Shown: in pieces, positions 9,826 to 16,476 of the stretch | Numbering within the stretch: position 1 is the stretch's first letter | How the letters are laid out: every line of letters starts with the position of its first letter | Origin: Spirosoma fluviale | GTDB lineage: Bacteria; Bacteroidota; Bacteroidia; Cytophagales; Spirosomataceae | Direction of reading: 5' to 3' | DNA: 64,000 bases | NCBI RefSeq assembly: GCF_900230225.1 | Contig: NZ_OCNH01000006.1 | Coordinates: 247,419 to 311,418 of the forward strand | Notes under the pieces: generated by a model | Told to the model about the DNA's origin: nothing | The model's input: only the letters and a program-made list of their open reading frames with translations | Databases searched by the model: none | Program-made: the position numbers and the translations under genes

Positions 9826-10629
9826 ATGACACCATTACAACTAGCGGGTTTTTCGGCTTCCATTTTTATCGGAGTCAGTCTAGGCCTAATCGGGGGCGGT
9901 GGGAGTATATTAACCCTTCCCGTGCTGGTCTATTTATTGGGAGTCAGCCCGGTCATGTCAACGGCCTATTCCCTGTTCATCGTAGGAGCAACCTCACTGG
10001 TCGGTTCTGTCAACTATATGCGGCAGAAACAGGTCAATTACCAGGCGGCTTTACTGTTTGCGATCCCTTCTTTTCTGGCAGTTTTTCTAATCCGGAAATA
10101 TATTGTTCCGGTCATACCAGACCCTGTTTTTGCAACGGATACATTTAGCCTTGGCAAGAACATGGCCATTATGGTGTTCTTCGCCCTGATCATGCTGGCG
10201 GCATCGGCTAGCATGATTCGGGACAAAAAAAATAAATCGGGTGACGTAGATGGCCCCGTTCAATTCAACCTACCCCTCATTGTTCTTGAAGGTTTGCTGG
10301 TTGGGTGCCTGACCGGGCTCGTAGGTGCCGGTGGTGGCTTTTTGATTATTCCGGCCCTGGTGTTGCTGGCTCGTTTACCCATGAAAATGGCCGTAGGAAC
10401 CTCCCTGCTCATTATTGCCGCGAAGTCGCTGATTGGCTTTTTGGGCGATTTATCGAACGAGATTATTGATTGGCCCTTCCTGCTTGAATTTACGGCCTTA
10501 TCCATCGCGGGTATTTTCCTGGGGACGTATGTAGCCCGGTTTGTTCCGAGCCAACACTTAAAAAAAGCATTCGGCTACTTCGTGCTGGTGATGGGCCTGT
10601 ACATTATCGCGAAAGAGACTATTTTATAG
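9826..10629 (+). CDS. TauE/SafE-family sulfite/anion exporter
   Basis: 267-residue membrane protein with the internal duplication of the family. Both halves carry the glycine-rich signature: GVSLGLIGGGGSILTLPVL near residue 17 and GCLTGLVGAGGGFLIIPAL near residue 160. About eight hydrophobic segments. The family moves sulfite, sulfoacetate or related organosulfur anions across the inner membrane. Given the persulfide dioxygenase homologue downstream, which would generate sulfite, sulfite export is the natural reading here (inference from context). Confidence 0.92.
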   Translation: MTPLQLAGFSASIFIGVSLGLIGGGGSILTLPVLVYLLGVSPVMSTAYSLFIVGATSLVGSVNYMRQKQVNYQAALLFAIPSFLAVFLIRKYIVPVIPDPVFATDTFSLGKNMAIMVFFALIMLAASASMIRDKKNKSGDVDGPVQFNLPLIVLEGLLVGCLTGLVGAGGGFLIIPALVLLARLPMKMAVGTSLLIIAAKSLIGFLGDLSNEIIDWPFLLEFTALSIAGIFLGTYVARFVPSQHLKKAFGYFVLVMGLYIIAKETIL

Positions 10630-10683
10630 ATACTTACCTAGTATAATCTTCCGGAGAGTAAACCGGTTTAACAACTGACAACC

Positions 10684-11070
10684 ATGTTAAAAGGGACGAA
10701 ACTATACAGCATTCTTTTCAATAAATGTCCGCGCTGCCAGGAAGGTGATTTTTTTGTTAGCAAAAGCGCCTACAATCTGAAGCAGTTCGACAAGATGCAC
10801 GAGCAGTGCAGCCACTGCCACCTTCGATATTCACCAGAACCGGGCTTTTTTACAGGAGCCATGTATGTCAGTTATGCCTATTACGTGGCTTTTATTATTA
10901 GTTCGTTTGTTCTCTTTAACGTTATACTCGACATTGATCTGGACTATTATCTGATGGTATTACTACCGTCCCTGCTTATCCTGACGCCATTCTTCTTTCG
11001 GCTGGCCCGCCGTACCTGGCTTAATTTTTTCGTTAGCTACAATCCTGACCAACGTAACGTAAAAGCCTGA
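10684..11070 (+). CDS. DUF983 family membrane protein
   Basis: 128 residues. The N-terminus holds a zinc-ribbon-like set of cysteines, CPRCQEGDFF and later CSHCHLRY, followed by PEPGFFTGAMYVSYA and two hydrophobic helices (about 60-85 and 90-112). This arrangement defines DUF983, whose role is unknown. It sits 54 bp after the tauE-like gene and is probably in the same operon. Confidence 0.85.
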   Translation: MLKGTKLYSILFNKCPRCQEGDFFVSKSAYNLKQFDKMHEQCSHCHLRYSPEPGFFTGAMYVSYAYYVAFIISSFVLFNVILDIDLDYYLMVLLPSLLILTPFFFRLARRTWLNFFVSYNPDQRNVKA

Positions 11071-11119
11071 ACGCAGCGAAGAGGAAAGCTATAGTAATGC
11101 ACTTAAAATCAGGATGGTT

Positions 11120-11135
11120 TGTGACTTATATCACA
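11120..11135 (+). promoter_or_regulatory. CRP-type operator upstream of DUF2892 gene
   Basis: TGTGACTTATATCACA is a perfect TGTGA-N6-TCACA palindrome, identical to the E. coli CRP consensus half sites. Its centre lies 55.5 bp before the ATG at 11183, the same distance as for the site at 9763-9778. Confidence 0.7.
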
Positions 11136-11182
11136 GAAATGTCTTGAAAAAAGTGAGTTCTTTATCCAAAAAAACTACTAAT

Positions 11183-11401
11183 ATGAAAAAGAACATGGGT
11201 TCAATTGACCGCGCAGTCCGGGTTGTTGTCGCGCTTGTGCTGATTGCTCTATATGCAACAGGTACCCTTACCGGAGTCTGGGGGATTGTTGGTCTGGTGC
11301 TGGCAGGTGTTTTTGTGTTGACGAGTCTGGTGAGTACTTGCCCTCTTTACCTGCCTTTTGGCATTCGGACAAATCGCATTCACAAGATGCTCAATAAGTA
11401 G
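11183..11401 (+). CDS. DUF2892 (YgaP membrane-domain-like) protein
   Basis: 72 residues. I chose ATG 11183 because the conserved start MKKNMGSIDRAVRVVVAL begins there; upstream codons overlap the operator and look non-coding. Two hydrophobic hairpin segments follow, then the short signature STCPLYLPFGIRTNR with a Cys. DUF2892 is the membrane part of the rhodanese YgaP and often stands beside rhodaneses, as it does in this block. Confidence 0.88.
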   Translation: MKKNMGSIDRAVRVVVALVLIALYATGTLTGVWGIVGLVLAGVFVLTSLVSTCPLYLPFGIRTNRIHKMLNK

Positions 11402-11445
11402 CTTATCGTTAAGTCGCGTAGGCTCCTTGAAATAAATTATCTATC

Positions 11446-11688
11446 ATGATTAATCTGCAAAATTGGGGGCTTATCCGCATTGTCCGGTTGGCGGCTGGTA
11501 GCATTGTGTTGTGGAACGCCATAGCCGATCATCAGCCGCTACTGGGTCTAATGGGTGGTTTTCTGTTGATTCAGGCAGTATTGAATACCGGTTGCGGAGC
11601 GGGTGGTTGTGGCGTAGCTGCGCCCAGGCAAAAACCGCAGCATTCCACGCAGAAATCGACAAAAAATATCGAGTATGAAGAAGTATAG
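11446..11688 (+). CDS. Small DUF2892-like membrane protein, Cys-rich
   Basis: 80 residues with one hydrophobic hairpin (about 8-48) and a CGAGGC motif near residues 50-55 followed by a polar tail. The opening WGLIRIVRLAAGSIVLWNAI resembles DUF2892-like proteins lacking the usual C-terminal signature. Its last 14 bp overlap the next gene, which indicates one operon. Confidence 0.75.
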   Translation: MINLQNWGLIRIVRLAAGSIVLWNAIADHQPLLGLMGGFLLIQAVLNTGCGAGGCGVAAPRQKPQHSTQKSTKNIEYEEV

Positions 11689-11908
11689 TAACGTCTGGAA
11701 AATCGGGGGTGCCTTGCTGGGTGCATTTGGCGGCTATCTGTACTGGCATGAAGTCGGTTGCCAGACCGGGCATTGCCCCATACAGTCCCATTGGCAAACC
11801 ATGACGATTTGGGGTGCTACTATGGGGTTTTTAGTAGCTGATTTACTGCATCCGTTTATACAATCAAGTAGAAATCGAAATGGAAACGCAAAAAAGACAA
11901 TCGTTTAA
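11675..11908 (+). CDS. DUF6132-like small membrane protein
   Basis: 77 residues with two hydrophobic segments (about 8-25 and 45-62) separated by a loop holding the pair CQTGHC. The GGALLGAFGGYLYWHEVGCQ start is characteristic of DUF6132 proteins in Bacteroidota. It overlaps the gene before by 14 bp and the thioredoxin gene after by 29 bp. Function unknown; the Cys pair and neighbours suggest a redox or sulfur role (inference). Confidence 0.75.
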   Translation: MKKYSNVWKIGGALLGAFGGYLYWHEVGCQTGHCPIQSHWQTMTIWGATMGFLVADLLHPFIQSSRNRNGNAKKTIV

Positions 11909-12202
11909 TGACATTATTCAGGGAGAAAACCCGTCCTGGTCGATTTCTTCGCCGAATGGTGCGGCCCCTGCAAAACGATGGCCCCGATCCTGAAAGCGTT
12001 TTCAAGTCAGATGGGCGACTGTGTACGCGTCCTGAAAATTGATGTGGACAAGAGTCCATTAGCCGCCAGTGGCTACAAAATTCAGGGCGTACCCACATTA
12101 ATCCTGTTTAAAAATGGACAGATTGTTTGGCGTCAGTCGGGTGTAGTGTCTACTCAACAATTGGAACAGGTTGTCAGTCAGGCAGAAAAGAGCTTAAATT
12201 AA
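11880..12202 (+). pseudogene. Thioredoxin with a single-base frameshift
   Basis: ATG 11880 opens METQKRQSFNDIIQGE, a normal thioredoxin-family N-terminus. The rest, VLVDFFAEWCGPCKTM to the TAA at 12200-12202, is in another frame. The change happens at GAGAAAACCC (11924-11932): one extra base there would join the halves into a full 107-residue thioredoxin with WCGPC and the cis-Pro region GVPTLILFKNG. Without it translation stops near 11992. Either the gene is a fresh pseudogene, the A-run slips, or the base was lost in sequencing. Everything after the shift is well conserved, which argues against long decay. Confidence 0.8.
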
Positions 12203-12216
12203 TAAGACATAACTCA

Positions 12217-12813
12217 ATGAATGAATTTTGGGAAACTCGCTACAGCAGTCCGACTTACGCCTACGGTACTCAGCCGAATGAGTTTTTTAAGCAGTGTATT
12301 GATACTTTACCACCGGGTCGTGTACTGTTGCCTGCCGAAGGCGAAGGGCGCAACGCCGTATATGCCGCTAGACAGAATTGGGCGGTTGATGCGTTTGATT
12401 TTAGTGAAGCAGGCCGCCAGAAAGCTCTGCAACTGGCCGAAACGTTTGGTATCAAATTTGCCTACACGATTGACACGTTTGCCGAAATTGATGTTCCTGA
12501 AAATACGTATGGTTTGATAGGGTTGATTTATGCACACATGCCTTCTGTAGAACGAAAAGTAGTTCACAAACGACTAATTTCGTTTTTAAAACCGGGTGGT
12601 TTTGTCATTCTCGAAGCCTTTCATAAAGAGCAGCTTGGGAACCCGTCGGGCGGTCCTAAAGACTCAGATATGCTTTATAACCGGACAGACTTACTGGAAG
12701 ATTTTAACGAACTGAACATCCTGCAATTGGAAGAAGTGTACACTGATTTAAACGAAGGGCCTTTTCACCACGGTTCGGCCTGTGTTATTCGACTGGTTGC
12801 CAAAAAGAAGTAA
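12217..12813 (+). CDS. Class I SAM-dependent methyltransferase (TehB-like)
   Basis: 198 residues. ATG 12217 is 14 bp after the thioredoxin stop. The protein opens MNEFWETRYSSPTYAYGTQP, typical of small thiol/tellurite methyltransferase-like proteins, with a Rossmann motif I variant VLLPAEGEGRNAVYAA near residue 38, then AVDAFDFSEAG (motif II) and LKPGGFVILEAF (motif IV). Such proteins often accompany sulfur or metalloid detoxification genes. The substrate is unknown. Confidence 0.88.
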   Translation: MNEFWETRYSSPTYAYGTQPNEFFKQCIDTLPPGRVLLPAEGEGRNAVYAARQNWAVDAFDFSEAGRQKALQLAETFGIKFAYTIDTFAEIDVPENTYGLIGLIYAHMPSVERKVVHKRLISFLKPGGFVILEAFHKEQLGNPSGGPKDSDMLYNRTDLLEDFNELNILQLEEVYTDLNEGPFHHGSACVIRLVAKKK

Positions 12814-12837
12814 ATCGTATATAGATTATCGTTCGAA

Positions 12838-12870
12838 AAACGCTACCCCTAAACCTGTAGTGTTTTTTTA
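12838..12870 (+). terminator. Rho-independent terminator
   Basis: AAAACGCTAC, an unpaired loop, then GTAGTGTTTTTTT form a short stem with one G-T pair and a T-run just after the methyltransferase stop. Confidence 0.7.
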
Positions 12871-12932
12871 TGTACTGCCCGGAGGGGTCTAGCTGTCGAA
12901 TCGTACATTAATTCTCTCTATTCCGCGTAGCC

Positions 12933-13310
12933 TTATCGAGCGGGATGATAAAGAGATAGCAAGTACTGCCGAAATTCGTCCGTGTCGTAATTGGCCATGC
13001 CTTCAATACGCTTTGCCATCTGCCCACCTGAATTCAAAATGAGTATAGTTGGGATGTGTCAATGCAACGTTCTTTCGACGGGTAGTATAAACGCATGAAT
13101 CGGGAATTTTGAATGCCCATTCTCATTATACTCCCGAATCACAGTCATAGTAGCCTCCGCTTTTGGGTCTTCGGTAAAGCTAATCAGGAAAATAGAATCT
13201 ACCTGCTCGCTTCCATTGGCAAACCAACTGTCCAGCAAAATAGGTGAATCGTCCCCTTTGAATCCAACGGTTCCTGTGATGCTAAACGTTTGAATACCTG
13301 CCTGATGCAT
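12933..13310 (-). pseudogene. Relic of a thioredoxin-fold protein with an in-frame stop
   Basis: Reading the minus strand from 13310, 83 codons run to a TGA at 13061-13059, then the same frame continues HIPTILILNSGGQMAKRIEG and on to a TAA at 12935-12933. The second part has the cis-Pro IPT and following strand-helix pattern of TlpA/thioredoxin C-termini. The first part reads like the middle of a similar protein, without a CxxC. The frame stays open upstream of 13310 into the neighbouring TolC relic, so the true N-terminus was probably lost at a deletion junction. Confidence 0.55.
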
Positions 13311-13561
13311 CAGTTTGGTAAGGGCTTTTTGTCTTCTTTTATGGCGGTATAGGAAATGCCCACCTGAGGCAGAAACATAGCATTGGTCTGTTTATAATAG
13401 GACTGGGACTTGCTTCGATCCAGCTCGGCCATTTGTATGGATTTATTGGCTGTCAGTGAGACCGTCAGCGCTTCGTCCAAGGTCAGGGTTTTAACCCCAT
13501 CCTGGGCGAAAGCGGCATAACTGGTAACCGTCCACAAAAGCGCAATTGCCGTTTTTTTCAT
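13310..13561 (-). pseudogene. Truncated TolC-family protein, N-terminal fragment
   Basis: ATG 13561 gives a signal peptide (MKKTAIALL, cleavage near AFAQ) and the start of a TolC-family outer-membrane factor: TLTLDEALTVSLTANKSIQM, then NAMFLPQVGISYTAI. The frame ends after 83 residues in KEDKKPLPN and a TGA that overlaps the ATG-like start of the next relic (TGATG). A full protein has over 400 residues. I read the join as a deletion that fused two unrelated genes. Confidence 0.65.
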
Positions 13562-13605
13562 AAAAAGATAAGTAGTCACAACCTCGAACGTGTAGTCGTA
13601 TACGT

Positions 13606-13866
13606 TTACTGATTCACTAATTCATTTACCGACCGCCAGCTGCCTCCATTTTCACAAGTAATGCCCTGTTCCCGTAAGTAAGCTACGGCCTGTCCGCTGC
13701 GGTTTCCGCTGGCGCAACAGAGTACGAGGGGTTGTGGTAAATCGGTAAATTCATTCAGGCGAGCCGGTACTTCCTTTAAGGGAATATTGATACTGCCAGC
13801 TACATGTCCGCTATTGTATTCTTCGGGCGTTCTTACGTCAACGATGGTCTGTTTGGAAGCTTTCAT
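13606..13866 (-). CDS. Single-domain rhodanese
   Basis: 86-residue sulfurtransferase. The family signatures are complete: VDVRTPEEYNSGHVAGSINIP near the start and the active-site loop CASGNRSGQA with catalytic Cys51. It would carry sulfane sulfur as a Cys persulfide, feeding or draining the neighbouring persulfide-dioxygenase-like enzyme. It is transcribed away from that gene, and a CRP-type box lies at 13974-13989 in the shared upstream region. Confidence 0.93.
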   Translation of the reverse strand: MKASKQTIVDVRTPEEYNSGHVAGSINIPLKEVPARLNEFTDLPQPLVLCCASGNRSGQAVAYLREQGITCENGGSWRSVNELVNQ

Positions 13867-13973
13867 GGTTTTATCTGTTCAAATGTTTAACAAACTCTTC
13901 ATCACTTGTGGCGCTCATTGGTGAGTCGATGAAGATCTACCCTGCAAAACTAGAGGGATGAAAAAGGGCGTTC

Positions 13974-13989
13974 TGCAACATTTGTCACA
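13974..13989 (-). promoter_or_regulatory. CRP-type operator facing the rhodanese gene
   Basis: TGCAACATTTGTCACA on the plus strand matches the TGTRA-N6-TCAC motif with one change. It lies about 115 bp upstream of the rhodanese start and 246 bp from the divergent gene. Confidence 0.5.
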
Positions 13990-14156
13990 CAGGGCCGAAA
14001 GAGCCACATTTTTCCAAGTTGACCAGTAGGCTAGATGCTAAACAAGTGCTGACTCTCCAGTAGCAGATGAAAAAAAGACGTAAACCTGCCAAAAACGATC
14101 AAGCCTAAATGAGCTTTCAGTAAGACCTGAAAAAATGATGATAATCAGTTCGTTTC

Positions 14157-14172
14157 TGTAACAAATATCACG
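14157..14172 (+). promoter_or_regulatory. CRP-type operator upstream of MBL-rhodanese gene
   Basis: TGTAACAAATATCACG, nearly identical to the site at 9763-9778. Its centre is 63.5 bp before the ATG at 14228. CAACTTTG at 14191-14198 resembles the Bacteroidota -7 element TAnnTTTG. Confidence 0.6.
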
Positions 14173-14227
14173 GAACGCCCTCTGCCATACCGCCAACTTT
14201 GACTCATCATTTAAGTTCTGAAACGTC

Positions 14228-15640
14228 ATGATTGTAGAACAGATTTATACGGGATGTCTGGCAGAGGCTGCCTATTATATTGAATCGGATGGCGAAGCGG
14301 CCATTATTGATCCTTTGCGCGAGACGAAACCTTATATTGACCGGGCCAGCGAAGGTGGCGCTGTCGTTAAATACGTTTTTGAGACCCACTTTCACGCCGA
14401 TTTTGTGTCGGGGCATCTGGATTTAGCGGCTAAAACCGGGGCTACCATCGTTTTTGGCCCTACTGCTCAGCCTGGTTATGAGGCTTGCGTTGCCAGGGAT
14501 GGCGAAGAATTTACGTTGGGTAAAGTCAAAATTCGGGTGCTGCATACACCCGGTCATACAATGGAGTCGTCGACCTTTTTATTGCTCGATGAAACGGGTA
14601 AGGAAACGGCCATTTTTACGGGCGACACACTCTTTATCGGCGATGTGGGCCGCCCCGATCTAGCCGTCAAAACCGATCTCACCCGCGAAGATTTGGCCGG
14701 GTATCTCTACGACAGTCTACAATCGAAAATCATGATCCTGCCCGACAAGGTGATCGTCTATCCCGGTCACGGTGCCGGTTCGGCCTGCGGAAAGAACATG
14801 AGTACCGAAACAACCGATACGCTTGGCAATCAGAAGCGGTTTAACTATGCGTTGCGCGCCCAAAGCAAAGAAGCGTTCGTTGAGGAAGTTACTGCCGGAC
14901 TCATGCCTCCTCCCCAGTACTTCCCCAAAAATGCGGTGATGAACAGACTGGGATATGGTAATCTGGATGAGGTCATGCAGCAGGGTACTCAGTCGCTGTC
15001 ACCAGCTGCCTTTGAAGCCGCAGCCAATGCCACGAATGCATTGATTCTGGATGTTCGTGAAGCCCAATTGTTTGCCAAAGGCTTTATCCCAAACTCGATC
15101 AATATCGGTCTGGAAGGCCAGTTTGCCGGTTGGGTGGGCACCCTTATTCCCGATTTAAAACAGCCTATTTTATTGGTAGTGCCAGAAGGGAAAGAGGAGG
15201 AAGCTGTATTAAGACTGGCACGCGTAGGGTATGATAACTGCATTGGTTATCTAAATGGTGGGTTCACTGCCTGGCAAACGGCTGGCTGGGAGGTCGACAA
15301 AATCCAGTCGATTACTGCGGAAACCTTTGCTACGCTGTTTGAGCAAAATCCAAACTTACCCGTATTGGACGTTCGGCGAAAAAGCGAATATGATTCGGAG
15401 CATATCGTTGGTGTTGAGAACCTGCCCTTAGATTCTATCAATGAAAACATGGCTCGTATCGACAAAGACACAACCTATTATGTGCATTGTGCGGGTGGTT
15501 ACCGCTCAATGGTCGCTATCTCTATCCTTAAAGCACGGGGATTTACGAACCTTATCGATGTAGCGGGTGGCTTCTCTGCCATCAAGCAAACCAACAAACT
15601 CCCGCTGACCAACTACGTTTGCCCCAGTACGCTGCTGTAA
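14228..15640 (+). CDS. Persulfide dioxygenase-like MBL-fold protein with two rhodanese domains
   Basis: 470 residues. The N-terminal metallo-beta-lactamase domain (about 1-250) is of the ETHE1 type: THFHADFVSGH gives His54, His56, Asp58 and His63, followed by HTPGHTMES, FTGDTLFIGDVGRPDL and VYPGHGAGSACG. ETHE1 enzymes oxidise glutathione persulfide to sulfite. Two rhodanese domains follow. The first (about 255-355) lacks an active-site Cys; the second (about 370-465) has VHCAGGYRSM with a catalytic Cys. Such fusions hand persulfide sulfur directly to or from the dioxygenase. It is followed directly by the OsmC gene. Confidence 0.92.
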   Translation: MIVEQIYTGCLAEAAYYIESDGEAAIIDPLRETKPYIDRASEGGAVVKYVFETHFHADFVSGHLDLAAKTGATIVFGPTAQPGYEACVARDGEEFTLGKVKIRVLHTPGHTMESSTFLLLDETGKETAIFTGDTLFIGDVGRPDLAVKTDLTREDLAGYLYDSLQSKIMILPDKVIVYPGHGAGSACGKNMSTETTDTLGNQKRFNYALRAQSKEAFVEEVTAGLMPPPQYFPKNAVMNRLGYGNLDEVMQQGTQSLSPAAFEAAANATNALILDVREAQLFAKGFIPNSINIGLEGQFAGWVGTLIPDLKQPILLVVPEGKEEEAVLRLARVGYDNCIGYLNGGFTAWQTAGWEVDKIQSITAETFATLFEQNPNLPVLDVRRKSEYDSEHIVGVENLPLDSINENMARIDKDTTYYVHCAGGYRSMVAISILKARGFTNLIDVAGGFSAIKQTNKLPLTNYVCPSTLL

Positions 15641-15664
15641 TTGTACGATTCAATCATCGCGGGC

Positions 15665-16144
15665 ATGACAAGCTCGCAACGCCCACTATACAAGATGGAA
15701 ACACACTATTATGAAGTTAATTTAGGATGGCAGTACGACCGGCTGGGCCAGTTGAGTTCGACCAGTTTAACCGATACGATTGATGTAGCTACACCCCCCG
15801 AATTTCCTAAAGGGATGGCTGGCGTCTGGTCGCCGGAGCATTTACTGGTCGCTGCCGTTTCGGGTTGTTTTATGACTACTTTTTTAGCCATTGCGGAGAA
15901 TTTTCAGCTTGAATTCGAGGATTTTGACTGCAAGGCCGTCGGTAAACTGGAAAAGACCGACAAAGGACTACAGATAACCGAGATTGAACTTTTGCCCAAA
16001 TTGCTCCTGAGGCATGAAAGTGATACTAATAAAGCGGGTAAAGTATTATTGAAAGCTGAAAAAGCCTGCCTTATTACCAACTCGATTTGTGCTAAGGTCA
16101 CTATGCAGCCTACTATTCGAGTTGCCGATAAAGATTATGATTGA
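15665..16144 (+). CDS. OsmC-family peroxiredoxin-like protein
   Basis: About 159 residues from ATG 15665 (an alternative ATG is at 15695, and a TTG at 15641 abuts the previous stop). The family signatures are present: SPEHLLVAAVSGCFMTTFLA with the first reactive Cys and, about 75 residues on, EKACLITNS with the second. OsmC/Ohr proteins reduce organic hydroperoxides, and several act on persulfides, which fits the position behind the dioxygenase-rhodanese gene. Confidence 0.88.
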   Translation: MTSSQRPLYKMETHYYEVNLGWQYDRLGQLSSTSLTDTIDVATPPEFPKGMAGVWSPEHLLVAAVSGCFMTTFLAIAENFQLEFEDFDCKAVGKLEKTDKGLQITEIELLPKLLLRHESDTNKAGKVLLKAEKACLITNSICAKVTMQPTIRVADKDYD

Positions 16145-16169
16145 CAATACAATTTGTATTGATTACATG

Positions 16170-16199
16170 AACGAGCGGCTGAATCAGCCACTCGTTTTA
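16170..16199 (+). terminator. Terminator after the OsmC gene
   Basis: AACGAGCGGCTGA and TCAGCCACTCGTT form a near-perfect stem followed by TTTT. The remaining DNA up to the kinase gene shows no convincing gene. Confidence 0.8.
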
Positions 16200-16446
16200 C
16201 CCAGTGTATAGGATGGTTCAACTTTTTCTAGGACGATACAGTTAGGAAAGCGTCTTTTCAAACGCCCGAATTAATGAGCAGATGTATGAATACTTCGTCG
16301 TCTCAGGCGTGAGCTTATTCATGAACGTTTCCTCGTCTCACTATGGAGCGGTTTGTGAGACTGTGCTTTCATTTGTCAAACCTAATCGCTCGGACACGCG
16401 CAAACCAACCAATCAGGCAGTCAAATTCCAAGCTCAAAAATCATGG

Positions 16447-16470
16447 TCAACCGGGTGGCCAAAGCCACCC
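16447..16470 (-). terminator. Hairpin after the PAS kinase gene
   Basis: GGGTGGC, CAAA loop, GCCACCC lies just beyond the stop of the minus-strand kinase. The T-run expected on the minus strand is about 15 bp away, so the terminator call is tentative. Confidence 0.45.
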
Positions 16471-16476
16471 CCACAC

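Larger units (their letters stand above)
13867..14227. promoter_or_regulatory. Divergent promoter region with two CRP-type boxes
   Basis: The 361 bp between the rhodanese (minus) and the MBL-rhodanese fusion (plus) hold no convincing gene. A 63-codon open frame on the minus strand has no family features. The region contains the boxes at 13974-13989 and 14157-14172, one likely serving each side. Confidence 0.6.

Noticed and set aside
11446..11688. Small Cys-rich ORF as a bacteriocin or toxin precursor
   Set aside because: The hydrophobic hairpin and context fit a DUF2892-like membrane protein in the sulfur operon.
14038..14229. 63-codon minus-strand frame between rhodanese and MBL genes
   Set aside because: It covers the divergent promoter and operator and shows no protein-family features.
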